Part shown: piece after piece, positions 35,711 to 48,299 of the stretch
How positions within the stretch are numbered: position 1 is the stretch's first letter
How the letters are laid out: each line of letters begins with the position of its first letter
Assembly: GCA_030533445.1 (NCBI GenBank)
Contig: CM060068.1
Location: 30,304,510 to 30,368,509 of the forward strand
DNA from: Cyprinodon diabolis
Taxonomy: Eukaryota > Chordata > Actinopteri > Cyprinodontiformes > Cyprinodontidae
DNA: 64,000 nt
Direction of reading: 5' to 3'
Position numbers and translations under genes: made by a program
The notes under the pieces: model-generated
What the model was told of the DNA's origin: nothing
Seen by the model: only the letters and a program-made list of their open reading frames with translations
Databases searched by the model: none

Positions 35711-38700
35711 GTAGGCCAGCTTTGCTTCTGTACTTCAAGGCTTGCATGTGTATTATGGCGCAATTTGGCAAAGTTTTCCGACGTCATTCAAACTGATTCT
35801 TTGATTATTCCAAAAGCGCTTTTGTCCCATCTGACTTAAAGGTTTCCCTCAGACACCTGTATTTAATATGATGTAATAACCATGCAACAAAAATTACACA
35901 GGGGCAGGAAATATTATCAGGTCAATGCTTGATGAAAGAACTTCAGCACCTATCCGGTGAGATCAGTTTCAATTGGATATCTTGTAAATGCTCCAAGGAC
36001 TGAGTGATTGTCAAACGAAATCTCAGCGAATGTTTTGCTTCATAAGCTCAATCGTGGAGATTTTTGTAGGAGTCCTCTGCAGTGCAGTGTCTTGTACATT
36101 CACTGAGCCGCCAGGCTCACTGGATCTTACTGAGGAGAGGATTTAGATAAAGGTGTAAGCGAAACGGAAGATCTCCCCGAAGGCGAGCCTTATTATACGC
36201 ACAATGTCTTCTTTATACCAGCTGCTGGTTCAGCAACAAAGCAGACACTGAAAACACACAAATGAAACTTATGTTGTGTGTGGAGGGAGTGTAAGTCTGT
36301 GTGTGTGAGGGAGAGAGAGAGAGGTGCAATTTGAAAAGACTGGATCAGTGTATGCGTCAAATAGCCCATACAAGTCGCGCAGGCGTTAGGATTATGGTCC
36401 CTAAGGTATGAAGGCGAGAAAGGAAATTTAACCATGTTGGAACAACCGATGACACTTATTCTGATCTACTGTACTTGTTCCCCATAGAGGAAAACGAGGC
36501 GAATCGTTGGGTGGAACTGTAGGAATACCGACGCATGACGAAGGAATCTGAGCTGGGAAAAAAGATTATATATTTTATACTGGGCTTTCTACCTGTATTT
36601 TTAAGGTTGTGTTTATTTATCCCCAGTACATATAAAAAGGTGGATCAGCCGCAAGTGAGCATGTGCTTGAAATTAACCAACTTACATTAGTTAGGTCCCT
36701 CTCTCCATGGCTCCTATAGGTTTGCCAAGGACGGCCACATCTCTTAAAAGTCTAACTCAACCGAAGCTGTGAATCTTACAAGACACAAAGATCAGAAATA
36801 ACCACCCTTAATCATAGCTGTCAGCCCAGCCCCCCCACCTCCTTCCTTATAAGCTTTTCATGTGGGCAACAGCTAATTGAGCTTGCAGGGTCCACTTAGA
36901 GGTGATCCACGCCTGTAGCCTCTTGTTAACAGCTAACAAGATACGGGGGAGCATGCGTGTTTTATATAAAAAACATAATCTCTGCGTGTGTTTTATTTTC
37001 TTACAGCGCAGAGCCAGTCTTTAATGGATTCGTAAAGTCGCTTGTGTCTGATGTTGTAAAGTGCGGCGGATACAGTAACTGGCAGCTCGTCGCTCCCACC
37101 GGCAGCGCCTAGTCAGTAGGAAGATGACAGGAACTGTCCGTGGTGCTTAAACAGACAGCTCCTTTGTTCGAGTCTGGCCTCATTTTGTAAAGTTTGTGCA
37201 GCGGCAACTCTAAAGTAAATTGAGCAATATATTGTAAATAAATATGTTTCTATTCGATAATCAAGCAAAGAATTATGACCCCTGGCTAATAGCCTGTTTG
37301 TTTGAATGCCAAAACCTCTAGCTTGTGGAGGTATTGATTCCAATAAAACGGTGAAGGTGGGCTATAGTGTTTAGCGACATCAAGATAGTAGGACCTTAGG
37401 CCTCCTTTGATCTGACCTGTTTTTTCATCAGGATTAACAGATGCTCAATTGGGTTGAAATGTGAGGAATTTACTGGTTACTGAAACTTCTTTCAAAAATC
37501 TTTATTTGTGTCTTGTATTGTTATTATTAAGGAACTTTTCAAAATCCTCATGTACCATACTCACGTGCTTCCTTATCTACATCCTGAGGGAAGTCTTTTT
37601 TTTTTTTTTATTGGAAAGCTTTCTGGTAGGTTCTGAAATCTGTAGACTGCTAACATTCTACAAAGATTTCAGTTTAAGAGACGTCTAGACCTGGTTTAGC
37701 CATCACAATGTGTCACTTGTCAAACTTGCTCAAATCCTTATCTTGCTTCGAACATCACATTTAAAGATTAAATAGTCTCTTGCTGAAAAATATGTCCTAC
37801 CTGCTAAAATGTGGCAAACTAAAACAACAATTTGTGCTTTCTTATTATTTAATTTGTCTTTATGTTCATCCTGAATGGACTATTGCATACCGCATTCCTT
37901 TCTTCATTGTATTTGATGAATCTAACCCCATGAGTGCCATTTTATGGTGCAATGACATACCCTCCCCTCTATGATTAGTTTCATTTGCTTTGAATTTAGT
38001 GCAGTGTCACCATTTCTGCTCTAAATTACGCCATCATGTGTTCTAAATTCATTTAAAGGTTATCACCAAAAGCAGTCTTTGTAGAAGAAACCACATTTAG
38101 GCTCTGGGGGAGTAACAAAAACAAAGAAATGACAAATTGTATTCCTATATAAACCAACTATAATTACAGAGTTTTTCTTATTATCTTTGATACCTTAACA
38201 TCATTAAATCACAACAGATTGATATTTCCCTGCAGTAAATTAGTTTAATATAGTTATCAAATCATTTAATATTTTCATGCAAGATAATAATTTCTATCCA
38301 AATCAATACAAATTGACACGCTATCATTTGCCCAAAATTGTTACATTTCAAGCAGCAGACAGTAATACTGACTTTAAACTGCTTCTGTCTCTACTGCACT
38401 GCTTTGAACTTCTCTGCTCATTTGATTCACACTGTGTTAGCCTCACTATGGTGCAAAGCCCAGAGGTGTTTTAAGAAGCATGCGCAAATACTCAACAAAA
38501 CCCAGGGATAAACTGTTGCACCTCTTTTGCATCTATATATTTTCACTAGTTATATTCTACAATTGGTAGGTACACTGACAACAGAAAAGTTAAAGCAGGT
38601 GCTTTCAATGTTTGATTGCATTTAATGTTCAATTGTTATGCTTTGATTACCTAAGTTAATATATACAGGCAAGTATCTAATCCTTGTGTGTCTAATAATA

Positions 38701-38919
38701 CACACATAAATCGGAATACATTTCAAGATTTATCAACATAGCAAGATTTCTAAGAAAATATAGGCAGTGATTATGAAATTGTTTTTGAAAAGACAGTTGT
38801 GGTGATTCATTAGTTTGCTATTTGGTACTACGTGAATTAGTGTATAAGATACGGCCCCCGCCCCCACTTTAGAAACATATCTACACCTGAATGCAAACAT
38901 AACTTCAACTAAACATATT
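35711..38919. other. Possible start of a first intron, no coding exon seen
   Basis: CpG frequency falls gradually to about 37140, then the sequence is AT-rich and unique-looking. A short GA/GT-rich tract is at 36290-36323. No repeat families or coding exons were recognised. Confidence 0.3.
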
Positions 38920-40320
38920 TTGTGTATGTGATGCAGTATGGATTCCACGGGTTTAAAAACAAAATGTCTGATAGTGTGTGCAGGCTGCACACCATGCCTG
39001 CTATAAACACAGCTGGGGAACTAATACAGCACCCAAGAGGAATTCAAATTAACTCTGGGGGAGCTGTGACAGCTTCTGTGAACCCAATAATTGACATCAG
39101 TGCTTTTCTGTGATTACTGTGGTACAACATCTTTAAATGCACATGATCTGGGGTGTATATCAAAAAGTCTTTAACTGGTTACTTTGTAGAGTACAGAGGG
39201 CACTGTACTGTGAGTATGGACTCTCCATGCTAAGCAGTGCCTTTGTTTTTGGTAATCTCAATTTGTAGAGTAGCTGACAAAGTTGCTGGAATTAGACTTA
39301 TCCCCGTGATTGACGGTGTGTGTTTTCCCTTAGTAACATTGATTGAATTAGGCCACCATGTAGACCCATTGCTTTCCCAAGGAGGGGAAAGCAATCCTGC
39401 AGTGAGGTTTATCAATAAGCGGGTGGTTGGAGTGCTATAGTGCTGGTATTCCCCGTGGGCAGACAGCCGGTGATGAGGAAAGAACTCGCTCAGGGAGAGA
39501 CCCTGATCACACGGCAGATTGGAAGCCCTCGGTGCTAACGTCTGTCGGTCCCTGCCGCAGGGGAAAAAGGGTTGGACCCACACGGAGCTGACCCAGTAGC
39601 ACACACTGGGCCAAACTTCAGGTTAGCCTTCATACAGAAATCAAATCTGTGCAGCTGTGCTTTTACTCGGCTTTGTTTTGTTTGTTTATTTATTTATTTT
39701 TCTTTTAGCTATATCACAATGCATGCTTTTCATGTGTTTGGTTAGGTTAACTGAAATGTGCTCAAGTGAAAACAGATAAGGAGCCAAACCAGTTTGCAAA
39801 CCTAGGATTATTATTATTATTTTGATGCCATTGTTTTGAAGGCTGGTTGGTTTGATGTGGACCCCCTTGAGGCCACTGGCAGCTGAGCTCCCACTGTGGC
39901 AGATTGATATTTGTAATTTAAAGGAAGTTGTCACACAGCATCCTCCAGATGGAAAGAGCTGTAGAGGCATGCTGTCAATTAAACATGGTTTGTTTAGAAA
40001 TAATCATTGTGATGCAGAACCTCGGGTGCTATTTCAGGCAAATTTGCTCCAAGTTTAAAAAATATTCAATTAAATAATAATACAGCTGAGCATGTTTTAA
40101 TAACACATGGGTGTGGAGGGCACACCCATGCCCCTGAGAGCAAAATATCAAAGCAGATAGAGCAGGCCAGTGATTTGTGGCTCTGCTGCAGAAGAGGTTA
40201 TGCGATGAAATGAGAGCAAATTCATTAAAAGCCACAAGTATGCTCAGGCATGCACTCAGACACATGCATCTGGATCAGAGTTGTGCTTTTTTTATCTCTC
40301 TTGTCACATTGATTGAGATC
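38920..40320. other. Cluster of candidate conserved non-coding elements
   Basis: Several blocks (38930-39115, 39230-39610, 39840-40060, 40085-40290) are of balanced composition and free of recognised repeats. They contain PBX/MEIS-type words (TGATTGACGG at 39308-39317, CTGTCAATTA at 39972-39981). The 124-codon minus frame 39230-39604 overlaps a plus frame and shows no domain. Right of a possible promoter, these would be intronic enhancers. This is inference from composition only. Confidence 0.3.
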
Positions 40321-41304
40321 AAGACAAGAATAACATTGAATAGAAAGCACTGCTTAATGGACTACAGTTAAATAGAATTTAAAATGCACTGTAACCCCAT
40401 ACTGGCAAATTAGGATGTTGGTATTCAGCTGCTGGTTTAATGACCACCGATTTTAAACAACTTTCTTCACAGCTGTCTTGTAAAAATTGTAAGAGTTAAA
40501 AAGTCTACCTTTGTATATGTATTTTTTTATTTATATCAAAACATGATTATAATGCATCAGGTATTCTTGTCCTGGAAATGATGAACTGTCTTTATTTTGC
40601 AAAAGTTCCTTGAGTGCGACGTCAGTGATTTAGTTATATTGTGGTCTAAACAGCTGTTGTCAGGTGAGACAGATGACACTGGAATGGAAAATAGCACACA
40701 GACAAGTTGATAGTTAAATAACTACTAAACCCCCTGGTTTGAAAAAACTGTCTGAAATGTTGCATTATGTTTGACTTGCATCTATGTACAGTAGCAGCTA
40801 TTCAAAATGGCCCTTTCCAGTCAAACCCCAGCCGAATGGCAGCCCACTTCGCTGTAACTCCCAGAGAATCCCCTCCAACTTCCAACCACTGGAATGAACC
40901 CCTCCTTCTCCTGCATTTGCAAATTTTTTTACTCTGACTCCACCCTTTCACTGAATTACGGGGAGAAGGCGCTTCTCTTTAGATCTTAATGTCCACAGAT
41001 CATAACAGAAAGAATATTTTAGTAAAAAGATTTATGTTTAAAAAGGAATCGTAGGGGACCAGCAGAGGACCAGCCAAGGGCTCATCAAGTGGGGAAATTT
41101 TGAATGACTCTTACTGTATGATTAATAGCCTAACTTGATAGGCAAAGCCCCTGATATAAGCCTATTAAGCTAGCATTAGCCTTTTATTTTACATTTCCAC
41201 TTTTCACCATCAGAACTTTATGTGAATGTATTTTAGATTCTGCTTATCTCTATTGATAGTTAACAGACGTAGTATTATTTAATTCCTGGTGGCAACATTT
41301 AACC
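40321..41304. other. Non-coding, nothing recognised
   Basis: No supported gene or repeat. 40805-40990 is GC-richer than its flanks. Confidence 0.35.
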
Positions 41305-42834
41305 TACAGTCATGGCCAAAAGTTTTGAGAATGATTTAAATGTCAATATTTACAAAGTCTAGTGCTTCTGTTTTCATAGCGGCAATATACTCCAGAATGT
41401 TATAAAGAGTGATCAGTGTAACATCAATTAATTGCAAAGTCAATATTTGCCTAGAAAATGAACTTTATCCCCCAAAACACATTTCAACATCATTGCAGCC
41501 CTGCCTTAAAAGGACCAGCTAACATTGTTTCAGTGATTGCTCCATTAACACAGGTGTAGGTGGTGATGAGGACAGGGCTGGAGATCAACTTGTCATGATT
41601 AAGAAAGAATGACACCACTGGACACTTTAAAAAGAGGCTGGTGCTTTGCATCATTGTTTTTCTTCTGTGAACCATGGTTATCTCTAAAGAAACACGTGCA
41701 GTCATCATTGCACTGCACAAAAATTGCCCAACAGGAAAGAGAATCGCAGCTAGAAAGATTGCACCTCAGTCAACAATCTATTGCAACATCAAGAACTTCA
41801 AGGAGAGAGGTTCCATTGTTGCCAAAAAGGCTCCAGGGCGCCCAAGAAAGACCAGCAAGCACCAGGACTGTCTCTTAAAAGTGTTTCAGCTGCGGGATCG
41901 GGCTACCAGCAGTTCAGAGCTTACTCAGGAATGGCAACAAGCAGGTGTGAGTGCATCTTCATGCACTGTGAGGTGGAGACTCTTGGAGCAAGGCCTGGTC
42001 TCTGGCCTGGCAGCAAAGAAGCCACTTCTCTCCAGGAAAAACATCAGGGACAGACTGATATTCTGCAAAAGGTACAGGGAGTGGACTGCTGAGTACTGGG
42101 GTAAAGTCATTTTCTCTGATTAATCCCCTTTGCGATTGTTTGGGACATCTGGAAAACGGCTTGTTCGGAGAAGACGAGGTGAGCGCTACCACCAGTCTTG
42201 TCTCATGCCAACTGTAAAGCATCCTGAAACCATTCATGTGAGGGGTTGCTTCTCAGCCAAGGGAGTCGGCTCTCTTACAGTCTTACCTAAAAACACAGCC
42301 ATGAATAAAGGATGTTACCAGAGTTTCCTCCAAGAGCAACTTCTCCCAACCTTCCAAGAGCAGTTTGGTGACAAACAATGCCTTTTCCAGTATGATGGAG
42401 CACCTTGCCATAAAGCAAATGTGATATCTAACTGGCTCAAGGAACAAAACATAGAGATTTTGGGTCCATGGCCTGGAAACTCCCCTGACCCATTGAAAAC
42501 TTGTGGTCGATCATCAAGAGATGGGTGGACAAACGAAAACCTAGAAATTCTGACAAAATGCAACATTGATTGTGCAAGAATGGACTGCTATCAGTCAGGA
42601 TTTGGTCCAGAAGTTGATTGAGAGAATGCCAGGGAGAATTGCAGAGGTCCTGAAGAAGAGGGGGCAACACTGCAAATATATACTTGCTGCATTAACTCAT
42701 TCTAACTGTAATTAAAAGCTTTTGTTATTCATAATATGATTGCTGTTGTATTTCTGTATGTGATGACATCTGACATACACACATGAAAACCAGAGGGCAG
42801 CAGATCATGTGAAAATATAATATTTGTGTCATTT
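41305..42834 (+). mobile_element. Tc1/mariner-type element, 3' terminus missing
   Basis: TA at 41305 is followed by CAGTCATGGCCAAAAGTTTT, a typical fish Tc1 terminus. The body and 3' UTR run to TTTGTGTCATTTT near 42834, where the expected CTCAAAACTTTTGGCCA...CTG terminus is absent and unrelated T-rich sequence begins. It therefore has one terminal repeat tip only and could not be mobilised even with transposase supplied. The transposase gene (41674-42621) is broken. Confidence 0.85.
41674..42621 (+). pseudogene. Tc1-type transposase, broken
   Basis: The gene would encode a DDE cut-and-paste transposase of about 340 residues. The N-terminal paired-like DNA-binding region is clear (MVISKETRAVIIALHKN, helix-turn-helix; GRPRKTS as the AT-hook-like GRPR motif). 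The first catalytic Asp lies in KVIFSD, but the next codon is TAA (42121-42123), ending the first frame at 149 codons. Coding similarity continues in the same frame (LFGTSGKRLVRR, HPETIHVRGCFSAKG) through the second Asp (FQYDGAPCHKA). Near 42490, within NSPDP, where relatives have NSPDLNPIEN, about 7 bases are missing. The shift puts the third catalytic residue region out of frame. At least two inactivating lesions are visible; other frames over the gene are shadows. Confidence 0.9.
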
Positions 42835-44025
42835 TACTTTACATTTTATTTTACTTTGGGCGATGACTATACTATATGAGGTAGAAAATTAGTCAGACTT
42901 GGATTTTGAGACAATATTTAAAATAAAAAAATAAATAAAATAAAGCTCATTACTTTTTACTATTTTTCAAGGATGCACTTTAAAAAAAGAAATTGTCCAG
43001 AGAGCTGTTCTAAATGAATCTTCTTTTTTTTTTTTTACACTTGTGTAAACAAAATGACAAATAAATCTGTCTAAGTCACTGAAAAAAAAATTATACTTGC
43101 AATAAAATCTCAATTAAATATTGTGAGTTTTTGGGAGAATTGAGCTGGATCTCTTGGCACATCTAGTTATATTGTTTCAGCACCCTACTGAACTCATAGC
43201 TAGTTAAAGGTTTTTTTTTTCAAGGTTTTAATTTCTCCTCTTATTTATTGGAGCTTTTTTCAAAGCAGTAGTATTGAAAAGTTATTTTGAAATTAAAGAG
43301 AAAATCTTGGACAAAACCTGTATCATTGTACATTTCAAGATGGGGGTCACCACATGGTATTTGTGCTCAGGGCCCGCAAATAGCTAGCAACACCCCTGAT
43401 CTTGCCCATTATCATGTCATGGTGTTCTCCTTGACATCTTGTTTGATTGCCCTTCTTTTAGTTTTCAGAGTCTGACCTCTGTTTCTTTTTGTGGCAGAAG
43501 ATTATTTAGAAGTCTGCTGTTATCATTCAACTCTGCTACAGTTTGTTTAGGATTGTTTTAGAGCCAGCTAAACATTACAGCCTTGATCATGTATTTCCTC
43601 CACTTTTCCTCACTTATCCAAAGCATCTGCAGTCACCCTAATATACAGAAAGTGTTTTGTGTCAAAGCAATGAGTTTCTTGTAATGGCTTTTTCTATCTA
43701 AAAATAGGCTAAATGCTGTAAACCGTGAATATGTTGATCGGGTGGAGCGGCGATGCAGGTAGAAATCATGGTATGCTGAAAAAGCTAGGAAAAACTGTTG
43801 GTATGTTGAGGCGTAACATTTAGAAGTGGTTGTATGCCAACATCTCACCCTATCTATAGAAGAGAATATGCATATGCTTACTTTAAGCCAAAACACATTT
43901 CAAAAGTTTGCTTTGAGCCAAACAAAACCTCTATGTAAATGAGCTGGGTGTCCCACCATGCCGATAAGCACACGTTTGAACACAAACTTTAACATTTTAA
44001 ACCTCCTTAACTACAATGTTAAAGC
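42835..44025. other. AT-rich non-coding, nothing recognised
   Basis: No gene or repeat family recognised. Several poly-T/poly-A runs. Confidence 0.4.
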
Positions 44026-44674
44026 GGTAACACTTTCTTTTTCAGTATATCAATAACCATGTCATAATATGGTAATAGCATAAAAAGTCACACTATATTA
44101 CATTGTAACAAGAAAAAACATAATTTGGAAACTACCCAAAAAATTAAGGTACATAATTTCAAAGTAGTAACCTGCATGGAATTAACACAATTGTTTGTTA
44201 CTATGTAACAATGGAGACATTTATGGTAATGGTAATTACCATTAGGTTACCACATAATGGTTTTTATTATTGGCCATCACCTACCAGCAGATTACAAAGT
44301 AAATTGTACCTTATGATCAGGTAAATAAAACCAAATTCAAGGTACATATAAATACGATTTAGTTAAGATACGTTACGATTTAGATTGGCTTGCTGTCTTC
44401 GAGGTTTGGTATTCTGTTATATGCCAAGTAATAAACAACATTTTTCTAGATAATAACTCAATAATTTTTGCTGTCGGTGAAATGACTGAGCTACCCGGTA
44501 ATAACGGTTTGTAAGTATTACTTTAACTTGTCTGCCTAAAATATGAAGTACAGCACTTACCACAATTCTCCATAAAGTTTTTGCAATATAGTTACCCAGC
44601 AAAATAGTGTAACTTGCTAAGTTATTACCATGTTATTAGATGGTTATTGGTGTATTGTAAAAGAAAGTGTTACT
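44026..44674. mobile_element. MITE with about 35-bp inverted ends (GGTAACACTTTC type)
   Basis: GGTAACACTTTCTTTTTCAG...ATCAATAACCAT at the left pairs with the right end read on the minus strand (AGTAACACTTTCTTTTACAA...ACCAATAACCA). GGTAACACTTT tips mark an abundant fish MITE group. 649 bp, no frame of note, target duplication not resolved. Confidence 0.75.
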
Positions 44675-45760
44675 GTAAAAAAATCACTCTTCTCATAAAT
44701 TTGATGCCTTTTGTCCTTTTTCTCAGTTTTTGCCTTGCTTACTTTTCCCTTTTCTCATGGCATGTCACAACTATTTGACCTCATAGGGGTAATTATAAGG
44801 CACACAATACAAACACTGTACAAAATGATATGGCACATACTTGTAGAAATGACAGACACTTATTTTTCAAGTAAAGCATAGTACATGGAAATGTTGTCTG
44901 ACGGCATTTTAAAAATACCTTCAAAGAAAAACCTGAAAATTTGAAAAATGTAAAAATGTATGTCTGGTCAGTGATTTAAAGCTGCATGACATGACGTGTG
45001 TTTATAAAAGGTATATATCAGAATTGCATTTTATCAAATGGTCTAGAATATAATAGAATTATTTTCATCCTACATGACAAAAAGTTTAATATAAAATTTG
45101 GATAATCAAGGTTAATGTATATATTTTTGCGTTGTTTTGATATTAACAACCTATGACTTTTGCTGAATGATATCTACTTTGAAATAACCAAAAAAGACTT
45201 GAAAACAGCCAGCTGCCCATAGAAAGGTTTAAGCACTTTTAGTTAAAACTGTTTTTATGTCATTACTTTTATCATTGTCACTACTATTTAGCAAACATCC
45301 TTGGTGAACAGTACTTTATGTCATGGATTTTTGTGATGGTTAGCCAAGTAATATAAGTAGTCTAGATTTTTGATATAATAAGAAACTAAACAAGCTTGCC
45401 AAATACGCTACACAAACAATAAGCTGATAAAAGTAAAATTGTTTTCATAAGTCCCTGTTACATTGTTTCAGAAGGGCTTTTCATCATTTTCAGTTCTGGC
45501 ATTATAGCATTTATTGTTGGGTGGAAAATGTGAGCATGTCTTTAATGAGATTGATCACAAACATTATCCCCGCACAATATAATCTGTAGCGTTTCATTAA
45601 CTCACTGGAACTTAGCATCTGCAAAAAAATTTTTCTGCCTTGCCTTTCTACCCAAATATTTTCTCTTATTTTGCTTTGAAAGTTTGGTCTCAATTGTCCA
45701 GTTATTCTATCAAAGTGGCTTTAGCAGAGGCAAAAATCTCAACCGTAGAGCTTTGTAAGG
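44675..45760. other. AT-rich non-coding, nothing recognised
   Basis: No gene or family recognised. Confidence 0.4.
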
Positions 45761-46089
45761 ACACACACACACACATATCACACACACACACACTCACGCA
45801 GTTGTGTCACAATATCCTTGTGGGGACCTTCCATTGACTTCCATTCATTTCCCACTAATTTATATGGCCTAACCATGACCCTTGCCCTAACCCTAACCAT
45901 TACCGACACATACCTATCCCTAAACCTAACCTAAACTCAATTCACACCTTAGTCCTAAACCTAACCCCCACTCCAAGAAGAGAAACTTTCCTTATGGGGA
46001 CCAGTTGTTGGTCCCCACAAGTACCTATGAGTCCCCAAAATGTAGCATATTCATAGGAAATTGTCCCCACCAGGTATTAAAGACATGTC

Positions 46090-46135
<46 letters not shown>

Positions 46136-46430
46136 TACTCAATCTGCTATATGTTGTGAAGACCATTGACTTCCATTGATTATCAGTCATTTTCAACCCT
46201 CTCTATGTCCTAACCCTAAAACTAACCATAAACCTAACCATTACCAATGCATACCTAACCCTAACCATAACCCCATTGACACCTTAGCCTTAAACCAAAC
46301 TGTTAGCAAAATAGCTTGTGAGGACCAGAAAGTGTCCTCACCTAGTTACAACTGGTCCTCAGTCTGATGGTGAAATTGGAAAAATGGTCTTCTCACTATG
46401 AGGGCTAGACAGGTACACACACACATCTAT
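45761..46430 (+). repeat. Two tandem copies of a CA-linked repeat with telomere-like (CCTAAC) blocks
   Basis: Copy 1 runs from (CA)n at 45761-45794 through GTGGGGACCTTCCATTGACT, a CCTAACCCTAACC block near 45884-45897, TCCCCACAAGTACC and GTCCCCACCAGG to (CA)n at 46093-46132. Copy 2 repeats the order more diverged: ACCATTGACTTCCATTGA, CCTAACCCTAACC at 46253-46266, GTCCTCACC, then a short CA run near 46415. The block is a common CA-linked fish repeat. The CCTAAC motif is telomere-like but irregular. Confidence 0.65.
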
Positions 46431-46589
46431 ATTAAAGGCATACAGCAGCACTATAGGTGGACATCCAGGGACCTAATAATATCAGGACAATCTGAATTGG
46501 TGGTAATGCATAAGCACAGGTAACCAACAAAAACCTTCAATCTTGCAACACATAGGTAGCACTTTCATTTATCAGGGGAACTTCAAAAT

Positions 46590-46640
46590 TGATATACATC
46601 GCATCGCACAATGGCAGCCCACTGCTTCCCAAGGGAATAG
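46590..46640 (+). repeat. SINE tail fragment
   Basis: AATGGCAGCCCACTGCTTCC matches AATGGCAGCCCACTGCTCCC in the SINE at 62808. Only the tail part is present. Confidence 0.5.
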
Positions 46641-46734
46641 GGATTTATCCAATGCCTCTCATTGGATAAATCCAATGATAGGAACCAATGTCACTCTGGA
46701 ACCAATGTCAGCCCATCTGTCTGACATTGGTTCC
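46641..46734. repeat. Two adjacent perfect 14-bp hairpins
   Basis: Hairpin 1: GGATTTATCCAATG (46641-46654) pairs exactly with 46660-46673 across a 5-base loop. Hairpin 2: GGAACCAATGTCAG (46698-46711) pairs exactly with 46721-46734 across 9 bases. In addition 46681-46693 is a direct copy of the first 13 bases of hairpin 2. Function unknown. Confidence 0.85.
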
Positions 46735-48299
46735 ATACCCTAGGCTGTGTCAGAAGGTAAATACAATGACATCTAGTTGATATCTCTAAGTGAACACACA
46801 AGCTTGTGGTTCTTATGTTAATGTATTGCTCTCAAACAACTGTTTGGTTTAAGACACTGAGATTTAAAAGAGATTTTTTTGTTTTTTACTTAAAGTAACA
46901 ACATGTTGGTGAAGATTCTCAATCATCCCGGTCATAGTCATTCCAAAAAAGTAAAAAAAAAAGTAAATAAACAAACCACTGGATTTTGTTTCCAAATTTG
47001 AAGATTTTTCACTTCCAATACAGGAAGCTTTTTTAATTCAAAATGCCTGGATTATCGTTAAGTTCCTTGAGTAGCCCAACAAAGCCTTGTTATGGCTTAG
47101 AAAACATGCAAATGGAACCGGAAGAACAGGTCCACCCCTTAGTAATGGGGAGTCGTTGAGGTCTTTGTTAACCTGCAAATACCCGATACTGGCCTAGAAA
47201 TTCCATCTAAGCAGCATTATCAGCATGGAACCAATCTTAATCTAATAAACCAGTAATCAATAATCAATCATAAGTCAATTATTTGTTTATATTCCTAACA
47301 CAATCAAAAAGAAACATCAACATAACTTATAACAGGGAAGGTCTTTCTAACGTCTCTGAAACATGTCAAATTTAAGGGCATGGTTGAGAAACTCAAAAAA
47401 GAGCATGGTCTAATAGGCCTTCTTTAGAAAAGTTATATGTAATTGTGTCTTCTCAGAAATGTTTGGGGAGACTTCATGAGCGGATCGCCTCCACTCCAAT
47501 TCAGGATAATGTACCTTTCTCTCATCTGATTGCTTTAAACATGACACCAAGCTTCACAAGATCATGTTTTGACCTTGCTAATATTAATCTCTACATCCCT
47601 GATCACATGATGACTATGAAACATGGAGGCTGGACCATACCAGTTCTAATGGAATCATTCTCTTAGCTGTCACTTTGCATGGGTTCTGGACAAATCTCAG
47701 CAACATCCTCGGGGATAAGAGATGAAATATGAACTGTCTCAATTCATGCACATGCTTAACACACACAAATGAAAAGAGCACTGGAATGTAGAACAGAGAA
47801 ACACTCTTCTGTCTTCCTCCCTGACACACAACACTTTTTACACACAAGACTAGCTCTGGAAAATTGCCTTGTCATACAAGATGAGATTGTATTTAAAGGT
47901 GTAATTAAATCATCTTTCTTGTAGAATTGGTGCAGAAAGTGAATCACTGAGATAGGATTCCTTAGAGACAGAATTTTAAAAACCCCAAAGATGGCAATTT
48001 GTATGTCAAAAACTGAGGCATTTTTAGGTACCTGATATGGCATATCAATAAAATTGGGATCTGTAATCTCTTTAAAGGGAGCCATTTCATAAAGGAAATA
48101 GAGATGCATGAAATCTTTACCTCGATTTTTTTTATCCTGATTTGTTCTCAAACCCCTGAAATTCTCTCCATGTGTGATTTAATAAAGCACAAAAAAAGAC
48201 TAGGTTGTGGAAGAATAGGCACCAGAAAAAAAAAAAAAGGTGCAGTGAAAGGAAAAAAAGAGCAAGGATCAATTCTAAAATTTCTTAAGCTCAAACAGT
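46735..48299. other. Non-coding, nothing recognised
   Basis: Includes frames 47445-47666 and 47756-48151 (minus) without domains. No repeat family recognised. Confidence 0.35.

Noticed and set aside
36984..37110. Second exon starting after TTTTATTTTCTTACAG
   Set aside because: The acceptor looks plausible, but no matching donor or coding frame follows, and one motif is not enough.
39230..39604. 124-codon minus-strand frame as a gene
   Set aside because: It overlaps a plus frame, has no domain or splice context, and the block fits a regulatory element as well. Kept only as part of a candidate conserved cluster.
45840..46270. CCTAACCCTAACC blocks as an interstitial or fossil telomere
   Set aside because: Units are irregular and embedded twice in the same CA-linked repeat, so a dispersed repeat explains them better.
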